Positions 1 to 12,480 of a stretch of DNA of 64,000 bases are shown here, one piece after another. Source of the DNA: Bactrocera neohumeralis (lineage: Eukaryota > Arthropoda > Insecta > Diptera > Tephritidae). The notes under the pieces are model-generated. The model was given only the letters and a program-made list of their open reading frames with translations. It was not told the DNA's origin and searched no databases. The position numbers and the translations under genes were made by a program. Location of the stretch: assembly GCF_024586455.1 (NCBI RefSeq), contig NC_065923.1, forward strand, positions 6,203,501-6,267,500. The letters are read 5' to 3'. Within the stretch, counting starts at the first letter, position 1. Each line of letters opens with the position of its first letter.

Positions 1-119
1 GATAAATTTTGAAGTTGATCCGAGTAATAGTGTCGGAGATACAGCCTTGAGAACTTTTGCGCTCGAGGCTAGCAGGGCTAAGTGAGTGCGCCGTCTTTTT
101 TATGAAATTTTACACAGGT
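1..119. other. Unassigned intergenic sequence at window edge
   Basis: No gene is visible. The stretch is a little more GC-rich than what follows and may be the upstream part of the dispersed repeat that begins near 120, but its left boundary lies outside or at the edge of the window. Confidence 0.3.
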
Positions 120-600
120 CTTTCAGATACAATTCTTAGACGATGGATTTTTTTCGATTTCAATTATTTGCAACAAAATGTCTCGAAATTTTAATTTTTT
201 TGTAAAAATGTCTGCCAAAAAGCAAATTTTCAGTTTTTTTCCTTCGTTCAAGTTGTATGTTAAAGTTTTAACTAAAACACGTATTTTGCACTTTAGATGG
301 TCCTGTAAAAAGTTATCCTGCCGCATCTTTTTTCCGAGGGGTCACCGGAAATGGCGTCGCAATACCGAATTAAAAAAAAGTTTTCCCAAAAATCACAGAA
401 TTTCTTTGTCAGTAGTGTATATTTGTAGCAATAAAAAATTCTAATAAAATATTTCATTTTGATATGAGAAACAAATTTTTGAAAAAATCTGTTTTTTACT
501 CGAGGAAACCCATGTAACCCCTTGAATGTGCTCCTAAAGTGTCCAAATGCAAAAATATGGAAATTATTCAAAATCTTTGACTAGCAATGTCAAAGACTAA
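120..600. repeat. Dispersed repeat, copy A
   Basis: This segment aligns by eye with 11865-12480 in the same orientation. Shared landmarks in the same order are a run ending TTTTTTTGTAAAAA, an ACGTATTTT block, GATGGTCCTGTAA (GATGATCCTGTAA in copy B), TTTTTCCGA followed by a CCGGAAAT block, and CCATGTAACC. The copies differ at many positions and carry indels, so they are old. The short reading frames crossing the segment on both strands are not conserved between the copies, so I do not call a protein. I cannot name the family. Confidence 0.6.
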
Positions 601-2539
601 TATAGAAAGAGACCTAATGATTTTGATCTGACACATGATCTACAGATTTCATATTCAAATTCTTTGGCAAAACACCGCAGTTTTTCACGAATAACAAAAT
701 TAAGAGACCTTATGATCTTCCAGCACAATGCCATTTGCCAACTTCATTTAAGCAAAAAAATTTCAGCTGAAATAAATGAGAAATAAATGAATATTGGTCA
801 ACACTTTTAAGGCAAATGACTAAAATGCCAGTTACTTGATTGAAAGTGTGATTTCGGTCTTTGCCCATAAAAGTTCCAACCATAAAAGCTAGCAGTTGCA
901 CAATGATTTCAGTGAATTTCAAATACTGCACGGCGACAAAAACCGGCAAGAATTTACTTATTAAGCAACCTGCCTACTTATAATGTTAAGAGAACATGGC
1001 TATAAAAATTTGGAGCCAAAACGCAGAGTTGGAGCAGAAACGGCAATAAAAACTTTATTTGCAAACACATAAATATTTTAACTTTAACACTTCCAGCGAA
1101 GAGCCAAGTAGGAGAAGCAGTAAAATATTCTAAATTCAGGTCGCTTCAAAGTTGCAAGAGATAAAATCCAAAGATCGACCATCTGCTAATAAGCAACCCG
1201 ATGTTACACTTGTACTCACGCCCGTGTGTATGTATGTATGTTTGATAATTTGATTTGTGGGTCATGCATTAACGCACAACAGCAACAAAAAAACACCGGC
1301 AGTTGAACCGACAACATCTTGGAGCAGCCGACAACATCTTGTGCGGCATCGTAATTTTCTGTTGAGCTTGTAAAATTTTCATTAATTCTCTGCTTTTTTT
1401 ACATAGCACCGCATAACATAATTTGCATAAGTAAGTGGGGCAGCAGCCGCGGCAGAGACGGAGACAGGACTGGCACGGAATGTAGGAAAACTGTGTAAAG
1501 TTGCCAGAAATGAGGGAACGAAGTGGGCGCAAGTGCTTGTGTGGGCAGAAAGGAGCGCAGGCGTGTGGAAAAGGGCTACAAGTGAAACACACCGCAGGCA
1601 TTAACGAGTGCACCGCCACGGCCCCCGAACCAGCGCCCGACTCAGCACAGCTGCATGCTTTCCCGGTTTGCTGACAAACAACAGACGTTTTCATTGCTTT
1701 CCCGCTAGGCGTGGGAAATGGGACAAATTCTTGGGCGCACCGACAAACCAACCAAATCATAATATGGCGCATACAAAGACGAGAAACGCTTAAATATTGA
1801 ATGGATCCAAGCAAACATACAAACACACACATACGTGTGAACGCGGCTGCCAGCTGAGTCCGCCACATTCCGGTTGACACAAATTTCTTTATTTTATTGA
1901 AAATTATGAAAATCCACAAGCAAATGCCTTCAAGTCAAATATATGGCAGGCACGATTACGAAGCCAGGCTGGCTGCTAGCGAGCAAAGCAGTCAGTCAGT
2001 TAGTCAGCCCCCGTCAGTTGGCCTACAAGTCGGACAGATGCCACAGTGAGGGAGCGTTGGACTGCCAGCTGCATTGTCAACGCTCCAACTCCAGTTGTTC
2101 CCTCAACAACAACAACAACGTCTGTCGATGACGGCACAATTCGGTTGCCAGCTGCCGCCAGACGCCACGGCTTCTAGTTTCTGCGCCGTCACGCAGCTGA
2201 ACTCTAACATCGCCGCCTATTACTATGTGCTCAACTATGTATGTAAATAGGTGCATATGTATGTAGGCATTTGCACATAGCTAAGCGCATTACACGTTAA
2301 CATCATGTGTGCGCGCACATTTAAGCATATGTGGAAGCATTTATTGCCCGACCGTCAGCTGACACTGAGTGTTGTTATGTCACTTATTGCACTGAGAAAA
2401 TTTGTTTTGAGTCAGTCAGCTTCATCAGTTGATTTTTATAGAATTTTTTCCCGGCCGGCATTTTTCAAATTTGCTATTGCCTATCTACCTATCTACTACT
2501 ATCAATTTTGGAAAGCCAAAAACGGCGCTATTTTGTCTT
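601..2539. other. Intergenic; GC-richer island at about 1430-2200
   Basis: No supported gene. A 216-codon open frame on the minus strand (1919-1269) crosses a GC-richer island, but it is Cys-rich, matches no family I know and has no visible splice partner, so it is not called. There is a 20-bp near-tandem duplication around 1308-1341 (CCGACAACATCTTG twice). TATG microsatellites lie near 1226-1243 and 2234-2262. Confidence 0.4.
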
Positions 2540-2740
2540 GCAAAAAAATGGTTTTCAGATCACAGTTTTATGCTATGGCTTGGCCAGCACAATCAGCAGA
2601 TCTGAATCCAATCGAAAACTTATTGTAAATTGCTAAGGAAAACATTGGACCTGTTAAACCGCAAAATAAAGCGAAACTCAGGGAACAGGTTCAATTGGTT
2701 CCATAGAACATTTGGCGCAGAAGTGAAAGTAAGCTGTTTT
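2540..2740 (+). mobile_element. Tc1-like transposase remnant (C-terminal end)
   Basis: The plus-strand frame ending at 2628 reads WPAQSADLNPIENLL and then stops. After the stop the same frame continues with a recognisable but broken tail (AKENIGPVKPQNKAKLREQVQ). The block WPAQSPDLNPIENLW near the third catalytic acid is the hallmark of Tc1-family DD34E transposases, so this is the C-terminal scrap of such an enzyme. The catalytic first and second acids and the DNA-binding domain are not visible, and I see no inverted ends. It is inactive. Confidence 0.7.
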
Positions 2741-5700
2741 TTCTCACATACTTGAGCAGTGTCTGAATGACACTTGGGCACTTAGTGGCCCCAACAATTT
2801 TCAGTTGAAACGCAGAGGTCTTCATTCATGGATGCTTTATGCTGTGCTTGTTGCTTATGATAAATGCTTAATAACTTCACACTAAACTCAAATTGTTGGC
2901 ATTTTTATGAGAACACACAAAAAAACATGAGCTTAAGGGGGGGAAGAAGTAAGTGTTACGTCCCGCTGCTTCCGCTGCTTTGAAAATACAAACAAATTCC
3001 AAAAATGCAACACTTAATGAGGTGAAAAAAAAAATTAAATAAAAAAGTTAAAAAAAAGAGAGAAAACAACAACACTAACGCAGAGGCAGCGGCAAAATTA
3101 GTTACAAATAGCAAAGTTAAAAATTAATAAATGCAAATTAAAAGCCGTAAAGCGAAACGAGAACGAGCATTTTGTGTGGAATGTGGCAGTACAAGCAGCA
3201 AATGAGGCGCAGAAAAGGAAACAAATGTCGGAGAATAATATTAATAACAATAAATAAAGGCGGAGCACATACACCCAAACAAACTATGTGTGCGTCTCTT
3301 TCAATCGTACAAACAAAGTCGCTTAACTATGTTTGTGTATATATGTACATACATATATATGTAGCATAAATATGTATAAGTATGTTTATATAATTTTTGT
3401 TTTGTGTTTTGAGTAAACGCTACGAAGCGACTCGACGCCACGGCAAAGCAAACAAACAAATAGCTTGGAATCGCAAAACAAACGAAAGGTTATGAGCGCG
3501 CGGGAACTGCCAAAAAAGTAACATTGAGTTTGAGAGTCAAGTCAAAAACATGGCTAAACAAATTAGCAACGGAAATTTTTAAGCCATTTATTGCCTGTTT
3601 GTGCCTATTTGCACAGCGTAGGTTTTTTTTAGCACTTGTCGGGCTTGGATTGCCGTTAGTTGGTACTCCTACTAGGTGGGAAGGAATAGGTGTGCAGAGT
3701 TGTGCGAAATTATAAAATTCTCATATTTTAAATGGAGTTCAAAGGTTCTGTCGCCTTTCGATTTTTGCATTGCAAAGAGAAAATTTTTTCACAAATTTCT
3801 CAATTAGAATATCAAAAGTATCCCATTTCAGTCACGAACCCAGTTTTTATCATTTCAACTATGATATTTATTTAAGTAAACCCTGGCATTAACTTTTATC
3901 AGGCGGTGTATGTATGTATGTAAGCGTAGTATGACATGCTCACCGTGTATACACCTTCTTCATAAATTTTAGACACAACACTACAAACAACATACGACAT
4001 TAGAGTAAGTTCATGCGTTCGCGGCAGCGAACAGCTACCCAACCAAACAGCTGTTTGTCGCTGCCGCTGCCGACGCCTACCGCACAACAAACGTTTGAAC
4101 CAATATTTACATGGAAAATAATAAAATAAAACAGAATAAAAACCACAACAAATCAAAAAGCAAATGTGTAAAACCGCAGCACGATCGTGTTTTGCGAGAA
4201 TTTCATAACACGTTTTGAAGGTATTCGACAACGTCTCCTGCCGCCATCGGTACGTGTGCACCGGTGAAGTGCGCGTTCGAGGAGCTATAAGCCGCACGAT
4301 TGTAGAATGTTAAGTGACCGAACGAGTGTTGTTTTCGGGTTTGTACAATTTCGCATGAACTACTTGTGTATTTGTAGCTTTTAGTTGTTGTTTCTGTTAG
4401 TACACATGAACGTGTTTTCCTTGTACTTTGCATGGGCGTTTGCTGATACAAAAAAAAAATTAAATTTAAATAAAATAAAACTATCGGAAGCGTGCAGATT
4501 GAAATCTGTATTTTCTGAATGTAAGAAGATACCAAAACTAAAATAAAATAATTTAAAGATAGTAGAATTGAAATAACACAATTTTACAAATTTGTCATAT
4601 TAAGGAGTTTAAAAATTATTTTCGAGAACTGATTCAACTAAATGTTAATTGAGCCACAAACACGGTTGCCTTGTCAAATTTGAACACTGCTACATACACA
4701 CAAGATAATATTCTCCAAATTTTGTTTACCTCGCCTTAACCTGTACTTAACACAGCTTAATTTAATATGTTCGCCAATTTTCTGTTCTGCACTTGGCACT
4801 GTCGTTTTGTTGTTCTTTCGTTGTGCAAATGTTTTTCTTTCTGACTTCTTGGGTTTTAATATCTTTACGCTCTGTGCTTTAAGCATTCGTGATGTCATCA
4901 CTTAAAAGTAACCTGTCCGCACCGTGTTTTTTCGGCAGCAGCTTAACGAAATTGCACTCAAAACGAAACGAAGCAAATTTTCAGAATTAACAAGGCATAC
5001 ATGGGTATGTGTAGTATGTACAACGTTGGAATGTTCATAAGTATAGTATAGGTTTAACTGTTCAAGGTTAATTTGGGTTTGACGCGAACATACATACATA
5101 TGTATGTATCTAATATTACTGCTTTCAAAATGGATTATTGTTCTGCATGGAAGTGAATACAATAATTTTCAACAAATAAATTGAAAAAAATTAAGTGGAA
5201 TCTTTAGAGCTTTTTTGTCTACTTGACTACAGTTATCAACATTTCGATTAATAAGTAGAAGCATAAATTTACAAAAAATTTGTCCACTACTAAAGAGATC
5301 TTCTGATATATTCTCTTAAATCGCGTGGATTTGTCAGTTATAACTTTTAGTTCAAAATAATCGTAGAGCTGCAATTTCTTCTACAGCCGGTTCTACGTTA
5401 CCGGAATTGACCCGGATTTTATCCAGTCAAGGGCTGTTATTATGAGGATCTAACCTAGTTTAGACTGGTGAATAAAACAAAGAATCATAGAGCTCCACAT
5501 AAACATTTTACCTTTGAAAACTCCAAAATATGTAATCCGTTCGTAAAAATCACACCATGTTCATATCAATAACAACTTAAGGCCTAACACGTAATGGGAT
5601 CAAGTGAATTATAAAATCGGCACTTGCCGGAATCTGTAGCTTTGAAGCAGGAAGTTGAAGAGAGATTGAAAAGGATACAAACAAAGTTAGCAAACAAATT

Positions 5701-8700
5701 AGCGGAAATCAATATAAATATTTGCAAATCGTTAGCTTAAAACAGAAAAAACACATTTTTCAAATATCACATTTTCTCGCAAAATTTTTAACCAAGTCTT
5801 TTGGGGTTTCCAACATAACTTGTTTGGCTGATAACCGTTGAAACGTACGCACCTCAGTAACGCTGTTGAGCACCGGAAATTCGCATTGAGCGAACAAAAC
5901 AAAACGAAGATGAAGAAGAAAAAGTGAAAGTGACACTGGCTGGGTGAGGGCAACACCTGAGGAGGATTATACATTCATACATAAAAGTGACAGACGCGCA
6001 AAACGTGTTGAATTTAAATACGCTTATTGAAGCTGTTGAATTGGTGGGGGAGAGCAGAAAAGAGTGACGGAAAGTAGAGAGCTGAAAATAAATTCGACAT
6101 GTGCAAAGGGGGGCTTGCAGAAGGCGGAGCATTTGACAATAAAGCACACAACAGTAATTCGAATGAACAGCAAATATCCGAATGGAAATATGACAAAATA
6201 TATATTTGAGCATACAATTTAACATTTAAATAAAAACAAATGACTAATTTCATTTGCAAAAAAGGACTGACATTTTTAAATATACCCACATATGTACATA
6301 TGAAAATACATGTATAGTGTTCCTTTTCAGTGAAAGAAAAATTAGTTATGCATTATGCATTAAATAGAAAATTGTCACTAAGGTGTAAATTGCATGAAAT
6401 GGCGGAAAATGTGAAGCTACTTATGTATATTGTTGAATGAAAACATTAAAGTCAAAGCGCACTTCGTTTATTAATAACTGTTTTTACTCGAACCGGAAAT
6501 CACCGAGCAAAAATGTCAGGAATTTATCAAAAGCTTTTGTAAGAAAATAACAACAATATGCGCCGATTAGTTCAATGGACTTTTAAAAGTAAATAACAAT
6601 TTCAGAATAAAATAATTTCAATTTTATGAAGATTTTCAGCTTTATGCATTTGATACTCCATATCTTCCTTGGCCTACATAGCTTCACCATTTATTATTAA
6701 AAATAATAAAACGTTGGGCCTCAATGTATCATGTGGTGGGAATATGGTACATTTTTAGTAGTTCCTTTACATTATAAACCTTTCCGCTTACTCTATGAAA
6801 ACTCAAAACGAACACCGTCAATTAAAATAGCCGAACCAGTGTCCGCTTAAGCCCAAGTTATGGTTGCCAAACTATTTCTACAATAATAATTGTTATTAAT
6901 GAAGTCGGAAGAAGCGTTTGGAATTTTCAAACATTTTAAACTCTTGCGTTGTTGTTTTGTGGTTTCAACAAAGCTCATTGCCTGCTTATTACTTCCTCGT
7001 ACATTGGGTGTTGTAAAGAGAAACGGTAAATGTGAATTTCGAGACTGCCAAAAATTACCGGAAGGTCCGCACAACACGTGCACCTTAATTGTAGTTTACA
7101 AGCGTTACGTATCAACCAAAACAACAACAAGCACTCACATGCCCACAAACGAACACCTTACTAAGCTATTGGGCCCCACAACGGACCACCGTTTTTTCCA
7201 GAGCGCACGAACGCAAACCATCGTTTACGTCACTCGCCCGCCAACGTCAGCCGAATCGACCAACCGACCGTTCATTTGATCATTCATAGAGCAATGAAAA
7301 TGAAAAGTTGCTGCGGCCGCCAACATTAACTAAAGTAGCCGCGACAACAACAACCAAAAGTAATTTCGTATATTTTTATTCATTTACTTAATATTGCTAA
7401 TGTTGTTGTTTCTGTTGTTATACCGACTGTTGTTTTGATTGCTTTTGCTGACGTGAGACGGAATGAAGCGGAACGGGTTTTCTTGCGCCATTGCTTCGGT
7501 CGTGTCTGCATACGGCAGTCTGTTGCTGCCAAGTTGTTGCTGCTGTCGCTACTTAGCCAGCTAGCGGTACGCTCTACTCGCTTGTTCTTGAAAGAGTTCA
7601 ACGACTTTTCACTATAGCGCACAGATATTTTTCCATTCAGCGTTTGTTGTTGCTTGTACAAACACCCATATCTGTTGCTATATATCTGCTATATATTCAT
7701 ATGTTTGTATGGGAGCACGACTGCGGCTACTTTTCCGTTGCAGCGATCGCTTAGCGACGATGAGGTGGAACTGATGAGCTTTTCTTCCAACAGGGGACAG
7801 TGGTGGTGGCAAAGCGAATGAACTGAAAACCAAAATAATGCATAAAAGCATTCGAAAGCATAAAAATGTGTCAGTTTAAAAACATACACAGGCATTTAAA
7901 CTCATATGTATGTATGTATGTACATACAAATGTACATATGTTGTATATCATTCATTTTTAATTTGGATTTCCAGTATTTACCAATGCTAACCTTACAGAT
8001 TCTTATATTATGACTATTTTGGCAATGATTTCTGCTTTGTTTTTGTTTTGATTTTTTGAACAATTTTGCAATGCAATACCATTGCTAGCAATTTATTTTA
8101 CAACATAAAAGTTAATAATACAACAATAGCACTTTTTAATTGGCCAGCTTTGGTTATTTTCAGATTTTATTAGCCAAAGTAATTACTATTTGTTTAAGTG
8201 TTGGTCAACGGTCCCAGTGGTTTGCTGCAATCAACATTCACTGAATAATTTATTGCCTCAGTGCGTCTTGCACTCTGTAGAAAGCCAATGCGACACTTGG
8301 CAGTATGTACACATTAAGGTACATACATACATATGTTTGTATGTGGAAATAAATAAAAACAAATTACGTCCAATCGAAACCAATTTAAGTGCACACACAT
8401 ACATATGTATGTATGTATGTATATAGTAAATATCACTGTTTCACACATAATTGAATGACTTTTAAAGATATTTTGTGGAAATGTATACTTTGAATAAGCA
8501 AACATAAAAAACCCATATGCATATACAACAAAAAACCAATCCAAATACCGATATTCTTAAAAATATAATTATAAAGGTATTATTAAATTATTCGAAATTC
8601 GAATATAAACTCTTTAAATATATTTCGAGCCAAAAAATGACTCAGACGAGTTTATACTCGTATAAAAACTATGTTTCGTCTGCATCTCTATCGCACAAGT

Positions 8701-11700
8701 GTTGAGTTCTAGCGCTGTACACACTTATGTATGTATGTATGCATGTGCCTTGCAAAAGTACAGAAGGGCACCAGTTCAAGCTGATAAGCAGCAAGTCCAC
8801 AAGAGCGCGGCTAATAATACCATATAACAACAAAAACTATGTTTGCTATAATCTTACACTTGTGTTACTTGTGGAAATGTACGATCCGTTCATTCACCGA
8901 TTGACTGAATGACTGACCGATTGTACTTTACGAAGTTGTTGTTATTCTATTTATTCAAATTTAGGACCTGCACAGAAATCGACAATTTTTTTTAGTACCA
9001 ATGTTAGTATGTGTTTATGTATTGCCCATCCATACAAAAACATATTGATTTCGACGAAGCTTTTTGCAACAAATGTTTGTTTTTCATTGGCGTATTTAAA
9101 CAATTCACGCTTTGCTTGATGTAATTATTTTGTGTAGCTTTCTTTTTAGCGCAAATTTGTTTCATTCGTTTTGTTATTGTTTATGTGCATAAACCATTTA
9201 ATTCGCTTGAATTGTGGCACTTGTTTATATTTACTTTGGCGCAGCGCTGGCATTTTCGGTGCGGCAACACGAGGTGGGGAGAAAGTGTTGGAGAAAATGC
9301 ATTACACATTGCGATTAAAATTGTGAAAATCGAATGCTGGCAACGAAGCGCGCAATTTACATAAATATCAAGTACTTACACATCTACATATGCAGATATT
9401 TATGTGCAGTCTTGCGCAGAACTTATGCAACAACATTTACTGTCCGCGGTTATTTTAATTAAATAAATAAATGTATTCAACCAGATGTGTTTTATTTAGA
9501 CATTCGCGTAAAATAAATTAATGGGCTCACAAGTAAATAGTCAACGAAAAATATTCATTCATTTCAGATGCAAATTTGAGAGCTTAAAAGCAAAATAAAT
9601 TAGAGAAACATAATTTTAATTTTTCTCACTTCTGAATATTTTCTCACTGCTGTAGAAAATGTATTTCTAATAGTTTATAAAAAATAAATTGATTGTTATT
9701 CTATTTTGTGACGCATAAAAAACACACTTCATGGGATATGTACATACAAAGCTCTTAAATTTCTGGACTTGGCTTGGCGAAAAGTAAAATATGTTCTACA
9801 AATCGAAAACAATTTAAAAAATTATTGTCTAAGCAAGCTAGTGAAATAAAACATTGAGTTGAAACATCAATTTCAATTTGAGCAACTGGAAATGAGATTA
9901 TTCTCAATTGGAAGCCCATTGAAGAAGAGTGGCAAAAACACAAGTACAGGATTGGAGTCAAACGAGAATTACGGTGGAAATTGCAAAAGAAGAAAATCAC
10001 AAACAGAGTAGAAAAACAAACAAAATGGGGATGTATTGCAAAAAACGCCCTTTTTCAGCTCCGCACAAACTGGCTCTGGCTTGTCTGGTTGTAACAAAAT
10101 AGCAGCTGCACGAAAGTAGCACGTTTTGCTAAACGCGCAAGCTATACAAAGCAGACTGCTACAGGCTCTTTCATCATTTTATCTATTTACTTTGTACACA
10201 GCTTGCCAGCTTGTATGCTGAGATTTTTTAGGTGTACCTACCTGGAATTTCAACGAGTAGGCGTTGCTACTATATTCTTTACTTTACTTCACATTTGTAT
10301 TCAAACTCACCTTGTTTGCTGCTGCTACTATGAAAAACCTTGAACGTCCAGTTTTTGCGCCAAAATCTCAATTTTTATGTTTATGCAAACTGTATCACTT
10401 TAACAATTTGACGACGAACGAAAATGTTTCCGCAATTTTACAAGGTTGTATTTTCTGGGTTACAAATCTTTTAGTTTTGCCTTTTCAATTGTTGCTTCCA
10501 TTCAACTTCACTACTACTTGCCACAATGCAAAATCACAATTCTCCACTTTCACTTTACTTCATTCGTACTTTGTCGTACACTTTGTTAAATTTATCAGAT
10601 TGCACATTACATTAATTTTGCATTTGAAACATTATTATATACGATTCACTTCCATTTGTTTGCATCTTTGAAATTATCTACGTTTAGCTGTAAGCTTTGT
10701 ATTGTTTTCCATTTGATTCACAAAAACACTACACTGTTGAATTCACTATATTATTCTTTACCTTAATTACAGTTAAGGTTTGTGCACTACCAGCTGCTGC
10801 TGAGCTTGTAGTTAGGTATTAATTCTTAGAAAAGAATAAATATTTAGCAACATACTACTGCAAACTTGCGATTCGTTTCTCAACGCAGACGGATTTCAAT
10901 CGAAGTCGCTTTTGCTCATCTCACTACCTCATAAATTACACAAAAGTAACGCTAATTTTCGTAGACAAATAGTTTTATTCGTATCTTTACTGCCCGATAT
11001 TCATAAAGAATTATATTTTGTTATAAATTTTCGACAATACTCCGCTCGAAATTAAATTTATGACCGCTCACGAGTACAATTCACTCAAAACTGCGCCGTC
11101 AAAAAGCGGCAACTCGGCAACTGCTGCGCTGACCGTTGCTGTATGCAGGCGTCGCAAATTTGAGTGGAAATAGAATTCCTGCATTGAGAGAGAAATTTTA
11201 AGGCAAGAGAAAGCCTTTGAAAAATCATTTTATACAAAAACGAACATACGGCATGAATGTGTTAAAATTATTATATGTACGTATGTATGTAAATATATGC
11301 AAATGTGCTCAATTTGTATCTTTGCTTTCTTATTATGTGAAGATAAAACATCTCTGATCAAAAGCACTCATTCAAATCTTGGAATGGAATGTCACTCATG
11401 GTTCTCATTTAGGGAGTTTTTTTTCGCACTTTTCCGTTCTCTTGAGTGGTATTTCTTGATTGCATTCAAAATGGTGCTTCTATCAGAGAACGTTGGTTTT
11501 TTTAGACCTTCGCTGCTCTGTTTTGCTTTCGCTTTTCTGTTTTGTGTTTATTGTTGATTCTGATTTCGCTTTAATCACTTTCGTGGCTTAGTGTTGGGCA
11601 ACGTTCTGTTTTTTTAGTATTGTATAAATGTTATTTGTATGAAGTATCTATAATTATAAGAGATATCTGGCTTTTTGGAAAACATTAAATTGACGAAGTT

Positions 11701-11864
11701 ACTTTGTTTTCTTCCATAACTCGCTCATACGAAAATCTTGTCTTAACCTTCGTATTGTCGATTCTAGCTTAATATTAATAAATAATCATATTAACATGGA
11801 CCGTCAAGAACGAACTATTCAATCAATCTTAATGAAGGTCTTCGAGATGTAATTAACAGGGTCT
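2741..11864. other. Long AT-rich intergenic or intronic stretch with microsatellites
   Basis: No supported gene in about 9 kb. Open frames up to 135 codons occur but have low-complexity or random-looking translations and no family resemblance. The stretch holds several palindromic TATG/CATA microsatellites (for example 3344-3362, 5089-5109, 7904-7926 and 8398-8420) and GC-richer islands near 4010-4360, 7100-7330 and 11040-11160. It could be a large intron or spacer of a gene whose exons lie outside the window. Confidence 0.4.
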
Positions 11865-12480
11865 TGAAGAAGGATTTTTTTGTTCAATTACAATTATGTA
11901 AAAAAAAGCAAAGACGTCGTAAACTTCACCAATTTCCATTTTTTTGTAAAAACCTTTATTCACTTTTCTGTCTGTTCGTTCCTCCAATACCTAGTTTATG
12001 ACCTTAAAATACGTATTTTTCTTACTTTTGATGATCCTGTAAGAAGGAAATGCCCTTTTTCCGACGGACTGCCGGAAATAACGCCGAGTTTTCAATGTGT
12101 TTTTTTGTTTTTTTTTTTTTTAAATATTACAAAATCTTTGTAAAATACGCATTTTCCGAAAAAGTAAAAACAAAATACTTACTTTTTTATATCAAAAGCA
12201 TTTTTTGAAAATAGGCATTTCTTTCTCTATGAAATCCATGTAACCACTAAATGTTCCCTATAAACTTAAAGGATTGTTTCCAAGTCATAAAAAACGCGTT
12301 TTTTGTGATTTTTGTTATTAAGTGGAGACTTCCCAAAAAAAGTAATTTTTGTGAAAATAATTATTCGTCGTCAGAGTGGTTTAAAAAGTTGAAATTATTA
12401 TCAAAAAGTATGTCTAAGGATATCGTGCCAAAATTTCAAATCGTTCAGTCCAATTGAGAAATATTTCCCCTCGACTCTGA
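11865..12480. repeat. Dispersed repeat, copy B
   Basis: Second copy of the family seen at 120-600, same orientation. It keeps the GATGATCCTGTAA, TTTTTCCGACGGACTGCCGGAAAT and CCATGTAACC landmarks in the same order, with insertions of A/T runs that make it somewhat longer. Boundaries are approximate because both copies fade into AT-rich sequence. No terminal inverted repeats or poly-A tail could be recognised. Confidence 0.6.

Noticed and set aside
1269..1919. 216-codon minus-strand open frame, Cys-rich
   Set aside because: It covers a GC-richer island where stops are rare. Its translation has no domain or family resemblance and no splice partner.
10264..10671. 135-codon plus-strand frame rich in Phe and Leu
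   Set aside because: Composition follows the T-rich strand; no signal peptide plus domain structure and no known family.
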